The notes beneath the pieces were generated by a model, which did not search any database, was not told where the DNA came from, and saw nothing but the letters and a program-made list of their open reading frames with translations. A DNA stretch of 64,000 nucleotides from Hyphomicrobiales bacterium (GTDB lineage Bacteria > Pseudomonadota > Alphaproteobacteria > Rhizobiales > Rhizobiaceae). The translations under genes were made by a program, and so were the position numbers. The DNA is taken from contig NVSG01000005.1 of NCBI GenBank assembly GCA_002401155.1, positions 5,005 through 69,004 of the forward strand, written 5' to 3'. This document shows positions 16,553-25,828 of the stretch, piece by piece (within the stretch, counting starts at the first letter, position 1; every line of letters starts with the position of its first letter).

Positions 16553-17794
16553 ATGCTTTTGGGCTGTATTGGGGATGATTTCACCGGATCAAGCGATCTG
16601 GCAAATACGCTGACGAAAGAAGGCATGCAGACCACTTTGTTTTCAGGCGTACCAGATGGCCCGGCGGATGCTTCCATAGAGGCGGGCGTGATAGCGATGA
16701 AAACACGGACAATTCCCGTAGATGAGGCAATCGCCCAATCCCTAGAGGCGCTGGACTGGCTGATCCAGCAAGGGTGCGAGCAATTCTTCTTTAAATATTG
16801 CTCAACTTTCGATTCGACCGAAGCGGGAAATATTGGGCAGGTGGCGCAGGCCTTGGCTGAGAAGTTGGGTGAAACAAAAGTGATTGTCTGTCCGGCATTC
16901 CCGGCAACCGGGCGCTCTATCTATCAAGGGCATCTTTTCGTCAACGATGTGTTGCTCAATGAAAGCGGCATGGAAAACCACCCCCTGACCCCCATGCACG
17001 ATGCGGACTTGCGCCGGTGTCTGCAAAAACAAACAGATTGGCCCGTAGAACATATCGCGGCGCAAACCGTGTTTGAAGGCGTTGAAGCAATTCATGCAGC
17101 GCTTGCCACTGTGAGCAAAGCGATGGTGGTGGTTGATGCGGTGCGCGATGAAGATTTGCGCCAGATCGGCAAAGCTGCCAAAGGGCGCAAGCTGATTACC
17201 GGCGGTTCCGGCATTGCGCTTGGCCTGCCGGATAATTTCCGGAACAGTAGTTCAAACGGCGAAAATCCATGGTCCGGCGCAAATGGGCCTGCGGTGGTTC
17301 TTTCTGGCTCCTGCTCGGTGATGACACGCAAACAGGTGGAAATTCACAGCGCCAATAATCCGGCAAAAATGATCTCGCCCGAAGATGTAATGGAACATGG
17401 CGTTGACGCCAAAGCGCTGGCCGACTGGGTGCGTTCATTCGATGGCGAGCAATTGCCGCTGGTCTATTCCTCTGCCGACCCTGCCGACATCAAACTGGCT
17501 CAGGAAAAATATGGAAAAGACATCATCGCTGAGAAATTCGAAAACCTGTTCGGCGCTCTGGCTGTCGCGCTGGTCGAGGCTGGCTATAACAGAATCATTG
17601 TAGCCGGCGGCGAAACATCCGGCGCGGTGGTTGAAGCCTTAAAAATCGACGAAATGGCCATCGGCCCGGAAATTGCCGCTGGCGTGCCGGCGGTTGCAAA
17701 TCCAAAGCTCGGCATTTGTCTTGCTCTAAAGTCGGGAAATTTTGGGCAGGAAGATTTTTTCACTAGAGCTGCGAAAATATTGGGAGGCGAATGA
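16553..17794 (+). CDS. otnK: 3-oxo-tetronate kinase OtnK (four-carbon acid sugar kinase family)
   Basis: A 413-residue kinase of the former DUF1537 family, which phosphorylates 3-oxo-tetronates formed from threonate or erythronate. The N-terminal substrate domain starts LLGCIGDDFTGSSDLANTLTKEGMQTTLFSG, and it has the KYCSTFDSTEAGNIGQV and CPAFPATGRSIYQGHLFVN motifs. The C-terminal nucleotide part has VLSGSCSVMTRKQV and IVAGGETSGAVVEAL. The four-base overlap with the aldolase-type gene downstream matches the known otnK-otnC pair. No dedicated tetronate dehydrogenase of the standard type is seen, so another dehydrogenase nearby may provide the substrate. Confidence 0.9.
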   Translation: MLLGCIGDDFTGSSDLANTLTKEGMQTTLFSGVPDGPADASIEAGVIAMKTRTIPVDEAIAQSLEALDWLIQQGCEQFFFKYCSTFDSTEAGNIGQVAQALAEKLGETKVIVCPAFPATGRSIYQGHLFVNDVLLNESGMENHPLTPMHDADLRRCLQKQTDWPVEHIAAQTVFEGVEAIHAALATVSKAMVVVDAVRDEDLRQIGKAAKGRKLITGGSGIALGLPDNFRNSSSNGENPWSGANGPAVVLSGSCSVMTRKQVEIHSANNPAKMISPEDVMEHGVDAKALADWVRSFDGEQLPLVYSSADPADIKLAQEKYGKDIIAEKFENLFGALAVALVEAGYNRIIVAGGETSGAVVEALKIDEMAIGPEIAAGVPAVANPKLGICLALKSGNFGQEDFFTRAAKILGGE

Positions 17795-18429
17795 ACATGA
17801 ACGCTGAAAATCAAATGCGTGAAGAGATTTGCCGATTGGCAAAATCCTTGTTCGAGCGTGGTTTTACCTGCGGTGGTTCAGGCAATATCTCGGCCCGGCT
17901 CGAAGATGGCGGCATGCTTGTTACACCCACAGGCTCATGCATGGGGTGGCTCGATCCGGCAAGATTGTCAAAATTTGATGCTTCCGGCCAACTGGTCGAT
18001 GGCGACAAGCCAACCAAGGAAATGCCGCTTCATACGGCGTTTTATGATACGCGCGGCTCAAAAGCGGGCGCGGTGGTTCATCTTCATTCGACCCACTCTG
18101 TGGCACTTTCTATCTTGCCAGATGCCAATACCGATAACTTTCTGCCGCCAATTACCCCTTATTCAATCATGCAGTGCGGGCGGGTGAAACTGCTTCCCTA
18201 TTTTCGCCCTGGTGATCCGCAAATGGGCGAAGCTGTGCGGGAACTGGAAGGCCAACGCTCGGCAGTCATGTTGGCAAATCACGGTCCGGTGGTTAGTGCG
18301 GCTTCATTGAAATCCGCAGTTTATGCCATCGAAGAATTGGAAGAGACCGCAAAATTGGCGCTTTTGACTCGTAATTTGAATCCCAATCTCCTAACTGAAG
18401 AGCAGATAGCAGAACTTGTAAGCCCCTGA
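17791..18429 (+). CDS. otnC: 3-oxo-tetronate 4-phosphate decarboxylase OtnC (class II aldolase family)
   Basis: A 212-residue class II aldolase/adducin-fold enzyme that decarboxylates 3-oxo-tetronate 4-phosphate to dihydroxyacetone phosphate in the otn pathways. Zinc-site residues are visible in KEMPLHTAFYDTR (Glu), VHLHSTHSVAL (His pair) and MLANHGPVV (His). The substrate loop GGSGNISARLEDG is intact. ATG 17791 overlaps the otnK stop; the second ATG at 17797 is possible. It may act on other four-carbon acid phosphates. It ends the small catabolic operon. Confidence 0.88.
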   Translation: MNMNAENQMREEICRLAKSLFERGFTCGGSGNISARLEDGGMLVTPTGSCMGWLDPARLSKFDASGQLVDGDKPTKEMPLHTAFYDTRGSKAGAVVHLHSTHSVALSILPDANTDNFLPPITPYSIMQCGRVKLLPYFRPGDPQMGEAVRELEGQRSAVMLANHGPVVSAASLKSAVYAIEELEETAKLALLTRNLNPNLLTEEQIAELVSP

Positions 18430-18504
18430 ATGCAAGTGCTTATTAATTGGTAATTTGATGATTTGAGTGATAGATATTGCTCAATTGGGAAACGGACGAA
18501 AAAC

Positions 18505-21500
18505 TTGAGAAAACTTTTTGTGTCTCTATTTGTGCTCGCACTTATCTTGGTGGGCGCGATGTTTATACTGCCTTTATTGCTGACGTCAGACTCCATGCGT
18601 CAGGAATTCGCTTCGCGTGTTTCTGCCATAAGTGGTATGGATATCGAGCTGAACGGCCCCGTCAATTTTTCAATTATCCCCGATTTCGGGGTGGTGGCCG
18701 AGCAGGTAAAACTTTCCGCCCCGGATCAAAGCTTTTCCGTTTCCGCCGCAAAAATCGTCGCCGGCGTGAGCATCTCTTCGATTTTTTCAGGGCAGGTGGA
18801 AATAACAGGACTGGACATAAGGCACCCTGAATTTTTCATCGACGCATCAATTCCCTCCAGTATCCCGCAAAATGAAGCTGCGGCAAGCAATGGTACCAGT
18901 GGTGGTGAAAGCAGTGAAAACAAGGACGCCTTCGCTTCCGCCGTCAGCACGCTTGAACGATTGGCGATCAATCGCCTGACCATTTCCAATGGCACCTTCA
19001 TCACCAAAGCCATCGACGACACCTTGAGCGTTGTAACCGATATAGAAGTAGAATTGCGCGCGCCAAGCCTTGATGGACAGATGGACCTGACATTTTCCGC
19101 CAATAGCGATGGCCAGCATTTGTCACTGGAAGCAAGCCTTGATGCTCTGCGTCCAATCCTGCAAAGACAGCCCTCCGGCATCGATATTGCTCTTAAAATG
19201 GAGCCTGCACCCCATCCAGCTCTTGCTGACCTCACTCTTAAAGGTGTCATTCAACTGCGCGAGGATGGTTCCTACCAGATTTCCGCCGGCCAGTTTTCCA
19301 CTCTGGGGCATCCCCTTCGTTTTGATGCGCTCTATCGCCCGGGTGCTCGCCCTTATGGCTCGCTCAGCCTGCAGGCAGACAGCGTGGATTTGGGAGCAAT
19401 CAAACAGGCTGTATCTTTACCAAGCAACAGTGCGCCCACTAAAAATGCGCCATCTCCCGCAAGCCGGACTGTAGGTTTAACTGGTTCTGCACCGAATTTA
19501 TCCGCATTGATGGGCTTCGATGGAGACCTTAAGCTAGCCATCGGTTCATTCTCGATGGATGGCGCTGAAATCCGCAACATCAATCTTCAGGCAGCCTTAA
19601 AGCAGGGTGTTCTAAAAGCGAAATTAGGCAACGCAACCATTGCCAATGGCAAGGTTTCAGGCGCTGTAAATACCGATTTCAATTCTAAATCTCCGACTTT
19701 TCAAGGCAGCCTAACAGCCTCCGCCCTCGACTTGACGGATATCGCACGTCTGGCGAATGTCGATATTCCATTAACGGGAAATCTCGGCCTCAATATTGGC
19801 TATGCGTTTCGCGGGCTGGATGAAGACACCATCAAGAACAGTTTTAATTTTGCTGGCACCATAGGCTTGTCGAAAGGAACTTTATCCATTCCAGCCCTTG
19901 CAGAGGCAGGCCTTGGCAAGAATGCAGGAACAATCTCTGGATTAAACGTGCAGACAACCATCAAGCACATCCAAAAACCGGTCGTTGTGAAAGGAAGAAT
20001 GAACTGGCAAGGAGAAACGGTCAGTTTCACCACGCAGGTTTCCCCCCGTGGTTTCATACAAGATGGCAGCGGCGCCGTGACGTTGGCCATTGCTTCTTCA
20101 AAACTGAAAGCAGATTTTGTCGGCAATATGAATATGAGCGGTGCCCTCAACGGCAAGGTGAGTGTTTCCACTCCCTCTCTTGGTGCTGTGATGGCATGGC
20201 TCGGGCAGGGGGCAAACCCTGAATTGAAAGACTTCGCCTATTCGGGAGACATCCGCGCTGATCCGAATAATTTCAAATTTAGCAAATCAAGCATTACCCT
20301 CAATGGCAATAGGGCGACCGGCTCTGGTTCATTGAGTTTTGTCGGGAAACCATCCATCACCACCAATCTGTCTTTCAGCTCTCTGGATATTGCGGCTCTG
20401 ATGGGCGGCACTTCTAGTGGCGGCAAAGCCAGCAGCGGTGGGGGAACAGGCGGGACCGGTGGGGCCAGCGGTGCTTCATCAGCAGATTCTCCGCTCGATC
20501 TATCAGCCCTTCGCAAATTCGACGCCAATATCCAATTGCAGGCTAAAAAGCTTGGCTATGGCAAGGTGAGTGCCGGACCGGTTAAAACAGTGTTGACGGT
20601 GAAAGACGGTGTTGCCCGGCTCTCCTTGCCGTCTACGCCATTCTATAGCGGCAATGTCGCTGCAGAAATCGTTGCCAATGGCTCAGGAGAAACTGCGGCC
20701 GTCTCAATCAATGCAAAGATGGCAGGCGTTGACGCTTCGACCCTGTTTCGCGATGCTGCCGGTTTTGAACGTTTAGAGGGCAGGCTCAATGCCAGCATCA
20801 AAACCAATGGTGCCGGGAAAACAACCAAAGCCTTTGCAAAATCCTTGAAAGGCAGCGCCGCAGCCAAATTCACCAATGGGGCGATCACGGGCATTGATGT
20901 GGCAAAGATTTACAACAATCTGGCCACGATCCTCGTCACCGGGTTTAAGGAAAGTGCTGGCGACAAAACTGAATTTTCCGAACTCGGCCTGTCCTTTATA
21001 ATCGACAAAGGCATCGCCACCACCAATGATATCAAACTCATCGGCCCGGCAGTCGAAATGGACGGCGCGGGAAATGTTGATCTGGGTGAAGAAACAATCG
21101 ACATGCGCTTGAACCCAAGGTTGGTCGGGCTTAATCAGGCCAGCCAATCCGATCTGAGTGCAATCAAAATCCCGGTGGTCATCAAAGGAAAATTGAGCCA
21201 GCCGCTGGTTTATCCTGATTTAACGGCAGTTCTCAGAGACCCACAGGCAGCGCTCGGTGCGCTTTCCAAGATCGGACTGAATCTTAAAGGTCTGGGCGGC
21301 GGTAATGGCCTCGACATTGGAAAGATTGCCAATGGAAAAATCGACCTCAAGCAATTGGCGCTCGATAAGTTGAAGAACCCCGATACGGTGAAAAAGATCG
21401 GTAATGTGATCGAACAATTGATTCCCGGCAATGGCACGAACAACAATACCAACGATGTGCTTGGTTCTTTGCTAGGGAAATTAGCCAATCCCAATGCTCC

Positions 21501-21723
21501 AGCTCAGGAAGCGCCTTCAAATGTATTTGAGGGCCTCACTCCGACCAACGGCACCGTTGCCATTCCAGCATCCAGTCCTAATGGGCGTCCGCTTTCTGCG
21601 AATGCTCCAACACGCCCTGCGCCCACTCAAAACCCTGCTGCATCGCCAGCCCCTGCAATCGGGCAAGATACTCTGGATCTGGAAAAACCGATCAGCGATT
21701 TATTGAGAAATATTTTCAATTAG
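18505..21723 (+). CDS. AsmA-family envelope protein
   Basis: A large protein of about 1,072 residues with one N-terminal membrane anchor (LRKLFVSLFVLALILVGAMFILPLLL) and a long periplasmic beta-rich part. AsmA-type proteins are relatives of bridge-like lipid-transfer proteins that move phospholipid to the outer membrane. Early landmarks are FASRVSAISGMDIELNGPVNFSIIPDFGVVAEQV, and the C-terminal AsmA_2 region has AFAKSLKGSAAAKFTNGAITGIDVAKI. A glycine/serine linker follows GGTSSGGKASS, and the tail is proline/asparagine-rich. TTG 18505 is preferred because it begins at the anchor with GGACG upstream; TTG 18463 would add 14 residues. Confidence 0.85.
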   Translation: MRKLFVSLFVLALILVGAMFILPLLLTSDSMRQEFASRVSAISGMDIELNGPVNFSIIPDFGVVAEQVKLSAPDQSFSVSAAKIVAGVSISSIFSGQVEITGLDIRHPEFFIDASIPSSIPQNEAAASNGTSGGESSENKDAFASAVSTLERLAINRLTISNGTFITKAIDDTLSVVTDIEVELRAPSLDGQMDLTFSANSDGQHLSLEASLDALRPILQRQPSGIDIALKMEPAPHPALADLTLKGVIQLREDGSYQISAGQFSTLGHPLRFDALYRPGARPYGSLSLQADSVDLGAIKQAVSLPSNSAPTKNAPSPASRTVGLTGSAPNLSALMGFDGDLKLAIGSFSMDGAEIRNINLQAALKQGVLKAKLGNATIANGKVSGAVNTDFNSKSPTFQGSLTASALDLTDIARLANVDIPLTGNLGLNIGYAFRGLDEDTIKNSFNFAGTIGLSKGTLSIPALAEAGLGKNAGTISGLNVQTTIKHIQKPVVVKGRMNWQGETVSFTTQVSPRGFIQDGSGAVTLAIASSKLKADFVGNMNMSGALNGKVSVSTPSLGAVMAWLGQGANPELKDFAYSGDIRADPNNFKFSKSSITLNGNRATGSGSLSFVGKPSITTNLSFSSLDIAALMGGTSSGGKASSGGGTGGTGGASGASSADSPLDLSALRKFDANIQLQAKKLGYGKVSAGPVKTVLTVKDGVARLSLPSTPFYSGNVAAEIVANGSGETAAVSINAKMAGVDASTLFRDAAGFERLEGRLNASIKTNGAGKTTKAFAKSLKGSAAAKFTNGAITGIDVAKIYNNLATILVTGFKESAGDKTEFSELGLSFIIDKGIATTNDIKLIGPAVEMDGAGNVDLGEETIDMRLNPRLVGLNQASQSDLSAIKIPVVIKGKLSQPLVYPDLTAVLRDPQAALGALSKIGLNLKGLGGGNGLDIGKIANGKIDLKQLALDKLKNPDTVKKIGNVIEQLIPGNGTNNNTNDVLGSLLGKLANPNAPAQEAPSNVFEGLTPTNGTVAIPASSPNGRPLSANAPTRPAPTQNPAASPAPAIGQDTLDLEKPISDLLRNIFN

Positions 21724-21725
21724 AA

Positions 21726-21747
21726 CGCTTCCGTAAAAACGGAAGCG
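21726..21747 (+). terminator. Stem-loop after the AsmA gene
   Basis: A perfect nine-base stem CGCTTCCGT / ACGGAAGCG with an AAAA loop begins two bases after the stop codon. A T-run is lacking, but position and stability fit a terminator or mRNA end. Confidence 0.6.
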
Positions 21748-21787
21748 CGAAGGCGGCGAAGAGCCGCCCGGCGCTAGCTGCGCCGCG

Positions 21788-21847
21788 GTCATGTCGGAGA
21801 CATGCTTCCAGCATGGTGTTGGCCCGGACGTCATGTCGGAGACATGC
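21788..21847. repeat. Tandem 18-base repeat, each copy a hairpin
   Basis: GTCATGTCGGAGACATGC occurs at 21788-21805 and again, identical, at 21830-21847. Each copy holds the stem CATGTC-GGA-GACATG, and CATGC-TTCCA-GCATG between them gives another stem (21801-21815). The stretch is GC-rich and non-coding, between asmA and the rpmG terminator. It looks like a REP/BIME-type palindromic element and may occur elsewhere in the genome. Confidence 0.6.
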
Positions 21848-21885
21848 CACAAGAATGCTGAAGATACGCCGTGAGCAGGGAAAAT

Positions 21886-21917
21886 TAGATTGTTTTCGCT
21901 AAAACGAAAATAATCTA
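21886..21917. repeat. 13-bp inverted repeat beyond the rpmG terminator
   Basis: TAGATTGTTTTCG at 21886-21898 pairs with CGAAAATAATCTA at 21905-21917 with one mismatch and a six-base loop. Read on the minus strand the stem is followed by an AT-rich tail, so it may be a second terminator behind rpmG. Confidence 0.45.
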
Positions 21918-21923
21918 GACACA

Positions 21924-21959
21924 AAAAAGCCGCCCAATCAGAAGATTGAGCGGCTTTTT
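21924..21959 (-). terminator. Bidirectional intrinsic terminator of rpmG
   Basis: A 16-base stem (AAAAAGCCGCCCAATC / GATTGAGCGGCTTTTT, one mismatch) with an AGAA loop has T-runs in both directions. It starts 16 bases after the rpmG stop and is a textbook rho-independent terminator for rpmG, and for transcripts arriving from asmA. Confidence 0.85.
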
Positions 21960-21975
21960 AATGCGTCCAGAAACC

Positions 21976-22143
21976 TTACTTGATTTTGGCTTCCTTGAAT
22001 TCCACGTGCTTTCTTGCAACGGGATCATATTTCTTTTTGATCAATTTTTCCGTCATTGTACGGCTGTTTTTCTTGGTCACATAATAAAAACCGGTGTTAG
22101 CAGTGCTTTCCAGTCTGATTTTAATGGTGGTGGCTTTGGCCAT
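21976..22143 (-). CDS. rpmG: 50S ribosomal protein bL33
   Basis: A 55-residue basic ribosomal protein, [20 protein letters not shown] followed by [20 protein letters not shown] and a short [11 protein letters not shown] tail. It lies in the large subunit near the E site. There are no CxxC pairs, so this is the zinc-independent form common in alphaproteobacteria. The gene is flanked by a strong terminator. It is too short for many gene callers, but the protein is unmistakable. Confidence 0.97.
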   Translation of the reverse strand: MAKATTIKIRLESTANTGFYYVTKKNSRTMTEKLIKKKYDPVARKHVEFKEAKIK

Positions 22144-22290
22144 GATTCTCGTTCCTGATAGGCAGACAGGCTTGCCTGCAACTGCTTGATGGTTGTTCCA
22201 ACAAATTAAGGCCGCAAACCAGCGACCTCTAAATTCTGCGCCAAATTACCCATAGGGCGGAAAATGTCAAGGGTTTCGGGGCGCAACAGG

Positions 22291-23067
22291 CTAGATTTCC
22301 TGTCGACTGAATTTTCCCTGTCTGGCAAAATAACAAGGCACCGGATGGTCCGGCGATAATTGCGGATCGCCCTTCAGCCGGTTCATCAACTCAACCAGCA
22401 TAACCCGTGTGATTTCCCTTGTATTGCTCTCGATAGCTTCTTGAGGCGTAAGCCAGCGCAGTTCTTCAAGTTCACCGCTTGGGTCAAAGCCATTTTCCGG
22501 TGTATGGGCGATCTCATTGGCATTGGCTGCAAAAAACCATGTATCAAACCTGCGCGGCACACCCGGCGGGGTGATTGCGCGGGAGATCAGTCGCAAATTT
22601 GACAAAGAAGGCGATACGCCTTTCGTTTCAAACAGCTTCCAGTCGTCACTATCGGTTTTGTAGGAAATCTTCTTCCCTAACAAAAGCCCGCTTTCTTCAG
22701 CGGTTTCGCGAATGGCTGCAAGGCCAAGGGAGCGTGCACGATGTTTACTCGAATTGCCGCGCATGGCGCCCAGCAGCTTCTTTTCTATTTCCGGGTGCAG
22801 TTCATCGAGCGAAGATGCATAGCCATCGCCGCGATCAACCTTGCCGCCGGGAAAAACCAGCGCACCGGGCATGAATTTCAAATTCTTGTTGCGAACGCCC
22901 ATCAGGACTTTGAAATTATCCGCAGGACCATCAATCAACATCATGGTCGAGGCATTGCGCGGACGCACATAGCCTTTTTCCTTGCGAGCGCGCTTTTGCA
23001 TCTCGCGCGTTTCGGGTGCGTTGATCATCTTTTCAATGCGGTCTAATTCGTCCTGAACTTTAGTCAT
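22291..23067 (-). CDS. NUDIX hydrolase
   Basis: A 258-residue NUDIX-fold protein. The fold is seen in STMMLIDGPADNFKVLMGVRNKNLKFMPGALVFPGGKVDRGD and the box in LGLAAIRETAEESGLLL, with an insertion between the glycine-rich strand and the RETAEE helix, as in several rhizobial NUDIX proteins of this length. The C-terminus has SRAITPPGVPRRFDTWFFAA, a metal-side motif typical of the coenzyme A/NADH pyrophosphatase-like group. The substrate is not identifiable. ATG 23067 overlaps the end of the DUF983 gene by eight bases and has GGTGG upstream. Confidence 0.87.
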   Translation of the reverse strand: MTKVQDELDRIEKMINAPETREMQKRARKEKGYVRPRNASTMMLIDGPADNFKVLMGVRNKNLKFMPGALVFPGGKVDRGDGYASSLDELHPEIEKKLLGAMRGNSSKHRARSLGLAAIRETAEESGLLLGKKISYKTDSDDWKLFETKGVSPSLSNLRLISRAITPPGVPRRFDTWFFAANANEIAHTPENGFDPSGELEELRWLTPQEAIESNTREITRVMLVELMNRLKGDPQLSPDHPVPCYFARQGKFSRQEI

Positions 23068-23461
23068 CTTGACCACCAAATCCATGCATGCGAAATGCCC
23101 ACTGAGCAGCAACCACAAGGCCTTTGAGAGGCCGCATCAGCAAGAATGAAACCACCAGCGCGATAGCCACAGTCAAAAAGGTGAGGGGCCATAACCCAAG
23201 CGCCAGCGAACCCATGACCGCCATCATGGTGCCGATAACCACATGGCCAACCACGAAAATATTGAGATAAGCGGGCAAATCATCGGCGCGGTGGTGAAAA
23301 AATTCTTCGCCACACTCGGAACATTCATTGGCAACGGCCAATTTCTTTTCAAAAATGCTGCCTTTGCCGCAATTAGGGCATTTGGAGCGGACACCGCGTG
23401 CCAGCGCCATTTTGACTGGTCGTGGGGTGACCTGTTCCATTTGTTCTACTGCAACATTCAT
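23060..23461 (-). CDS. DUF983 zinc-ribbon membrane protein
   Basis: A 133-residue protein with an N-terminal zinc ribbon (CPNCGKGSIFEKKLAVANECSECGEEF) followed by HHRADDLPAYLNIFVVGHVV and two membrane spans. This matches DUF983, a widespread alphaproteobacterial family often near cytochrome oxidase genes or, as here, rnr. The function is not established. GGAAG lies before ATG 23461. It is sandwiched between rnr and the NUDIX gene with overlaps, an operon running topA-rnr-DUF983-NUDIX. Confidence 0.88.
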   Translation of the reverse strand: MNVAVEQMEQVTPRPVKMALARGVRSKCPNCGKGSIFEKKLAVANECSECGEEFFHHRADDLPAYLNIFVVGHVVIGTMMAVMGSLALGLWPLTFLTVAIALVVSFLLMRPLKGLVVAAQWAFRMHGFGGQDD

Positions 23462-23475
23462 CTCTAACTTCCCTA

Positions 23476-25824
23476 TCAACGCTTGCGGCGTTTATGGCCC
23501 GCGCCACTACGCCCAAATGTATTGCCTTTGCCAACCGGTCCGCGGCCACGTCGGCCCTTATGGCGCGAACTTGGAAGCCGTGCAGACTTCACACCTTCAC
23601 TTAGCATCTCAAAACGCAACGCCCCGGCAATGGGAGCTGCTTCAACCAGCTTAACTTCGACCACCTGACCCATTTGGTATGAGGTAGCACTATCTTCTCC
23701 ATACAATGAATAACTTGCCTCATCATAGTGAAAATATTCATCACCCAGCATGGATATGGGAATAAAGCCGTCGGCGCCAGAGTCCGCAAGCGTGACAAAC
23801 AGCCCTGATCTGGTCACCCCATTGATGCGGCCCATGAAACGTTCGCCCATATGGCTGGCGAGATGGCCGGCAATCAACCGGTCCTTGGTATCGCGCTCCG
23901 CCTTCATGGCTTGGCGTTCGGTAGCGGAAATATCTTCGGCAATCTTGCCAAGCATCGCTTCTTCATCACGCGTGATACCGCCTTCACCAAGGCCAAGCGT
24001 GCCAATCAATGCACGGTGCACAATCAAATCCGCAAAACGGCGGATAGGAGAGGTAAAGTGGGCATATCGATCCAGATGCAGGCCAAAATGGCCAATATTA
24101 TCAGGGGAATAAACCGCCTGACTTTGCGAACGAAGCACCACCTGATTGACCAGCTCTTCCTTGTCGCTGCCCGAAACTCTGGCCAGAATGCCATTGAAAT
24201 GTTCAGGTTGCAGCGCACCGGGCTTGGCCAGCGTGATATCCATCGACTGCAGGAATTCACGTAATTTCTCCAGCTTTTCAAGGGATGGAGAGTCGTGAAT
24301 GCGGTAAATCAGTTTTTGCCGTTTTTGTTCAAGAGATTCAGCTGCCGAGACATTGGCTTGAATCATAAATTCTTCGACCAGTTTATGGGCGTCGAGCCGG
24401 GGCGGTACGATCACCCGGTCAACGGTTCCGTCTTCTTTTAGCAGGATTTTACGCTCCGGCAGGTCAAGTTCCAACGGCTGGCGCTTGTCACGTCCGCGTT
24501 TGAGGCATTCGTAAGCAGCCCACAGAGGCTTTAAAATGCTTTCCAGAATAGGAGCCGCTTTTTCACTAACAGAGCCGTCAATGGCGTTCTGAGCGTCAGG
24601 ATAAGCAATATTGGCGTGGGAGCGCATGAAGACCCGGTGAAAACTGTGTTTGATTTTACGACCATCGGCGGCAAACACCATGCGAAGAGCTAGGGCAGGG
24701 CGTTCCTCATTCTCGCGCAGAGAGCAAAGATTGTTTGAAATCTTCTCCGGCAGCATCGGCACAACCTGATCGGGAAAATAAACCGAGTTTCCGCGCAAAA
24801 GCGCCTCTTCACCCATGGCAGTGCCCGTGCGCACATAGGCGCTCACATCGGCAATGGCCACATAAGCGATATGCCCATTGGGGCCACCGCTTTCCTGATC
24901 TTTATCCGGTTCGGCATAGATCGCATCATCATGGTCTTTGGCATCTGCCGGATCGATGGTGATCAACGGAAGGTCGCGCCAATCCTCATAAACACTATCA
25001 GAGTTAAGCGATAACGCTTTGGTTTGATTCGCCTCTTCCAAAACAGAGTCAGGGAAAATATGCCGTATCTCATTGGTATGAATGGCAATCATCGACGCTG
25101 CTTTTTCGCTCATCATCGTGCCGATAACGCGTTTTACCCTGCCGCGCTTCAAGCCATAACGGCTGGATTTGAGCGTTTCAACTTCTACCAGATCGCCATC
25201 TTTGGCATCGCCCAGAGCATCAGCAAAAATCTCGACTTCGCCGCCGCGTTTTTCAGTCGGTTGCAGGCGAATCTCTTTGCCCTTGTCTGTCTGGGTAATC
25301 CGAAGCACACCAAGTACCAGATCGGTGTCTTTTTCCATGCGCTTGAGGACTTTGGCGCTGTATTCAATGCCTTCATCAGCCTGACGAGTAAGCCGCGCCA
25401 ACACGCGGTCACCAATGCCAGCAACATGTCCGGGCTTGCGCTTATCAATGCGTACAGCAATTTTCGGCGGTTTGCCTTGCTGGGCTTCATCCCACTTAAC
25501 GGGAACCGCTAACAGGCCGCCATCATTGTCGCGGGTGACGATATCAATCACAGATACCGCAGGCAGATCATTAGGCCGCGACATGCGCTTGCCATCCTTG
25601 ACCAGCAGGCCTTCGCTCTGGAGTTCACCCAAAATAGTTTTGAGAATGATGCGCCCATCACCTTTAATGCCAAACGCTCTGGCAATTTCGCGTTTGCCAG
25701 AGCGTGTGGGATTTTCCGCAATGTAATTTAGAATTTGCTCACGGTCAGGAATGCCGCCTCTCCCAACACTTTGGAGATTGGCTTTCTTTTTCCCTTTTTC
25801 GAGACGCTTTTTCTTGCTTACCAA
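23476..25824 (-). CDS. rnr: Ribonuclease R
   Basis: Processive 3'-5' exoribonuclease of 782 residues, usual for RNase R. After a lysine-rich start comes a winged-helix (IPDREQILNYIAENPTRSGKREIARAFGI), cold-shock domains, the RNB catalytic core with ITIDPADAKDHDDAIYAE supplying the metal aspartates, and a C-terminal S1 domain (MGERFMGRINGVTRSGLFVTL) with a basic tail. The start must be TTG 25824, four bases after the topA stop; no ATG or GTG fits. It is co-transcribed with topA and DUF983. Confidence 0.94.
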   Translation of the reverse strand: MVSKKKRLEKGKKKANLQSVGRGGIPDREQILNYIAENPTRSGKREIARAFGIKGDGRIILKTILGELQSEGLLVKDGKRMSRPNDLPAVSVIDIVTRDNDGGLLAVPVKWDEAQQGKPPKIAVRIDKRKPGHVAGIGDRVLARLTRQADEGIEYSAKVLKRMEKDTDLVLGVLRITQTDKGKEIRLQPTEKRGGEVEIFADALGDAKDGDLVEVETLKSSRYGLKRGRVKRVIGTMMSEKAASMIAIHTNEIRHIFPDSVLEEANQTKALSLNSDSVYEDWRDLPLITIDPADAKDHDDAIYAEPDKDQESGGPNGHIAYVAIADVSAYVRTGTAMGEEALLRGNSVYFPDQVVPMLPEKISNNLCSLRENEERPALALRMVFAADGRKIKHSFHRVFMRSHANIAYPDAQNAIDGSVSEKAAPILESILKPLWAAYECLKRGRDKRQPLELDLPERKILLKEDGTVDRVIVPPRLDAHKLVEEFMIQANVSAAESLEQKRQKLIYRIHDSPSLEKLEKLREFLQSMDITLAKPGALQPEHFNGILARVSGSDKEELVNQVVLRSQSQAVYSPDNIGHFGLHLDRYAHFTSPIRRFADLIVHRALIGTLGLGEGGITRDEEAMLGKIAEDISATERQAMKAERDTKDRLIAGHLASHMGERFMGRINGVTRSGLFVTLADSGADGFIPISMLGDEYFHYDEASYSLYGEDSATSYQMGQVVEVKLVEAAPIAGALRFEMLSEGVKSARLPSSRHKGRRGRGPVGKGNTFGRSGAGHKRRKR

Positions 25825-25828
25825 ATTA

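Noticed and set aside
21724-21975. CRISPR-like array
   Set aside because: Only two copies of an 18-base unit, each self-palindromic with one spacer and no cas genes; it is better explained as REP-like hairpins.
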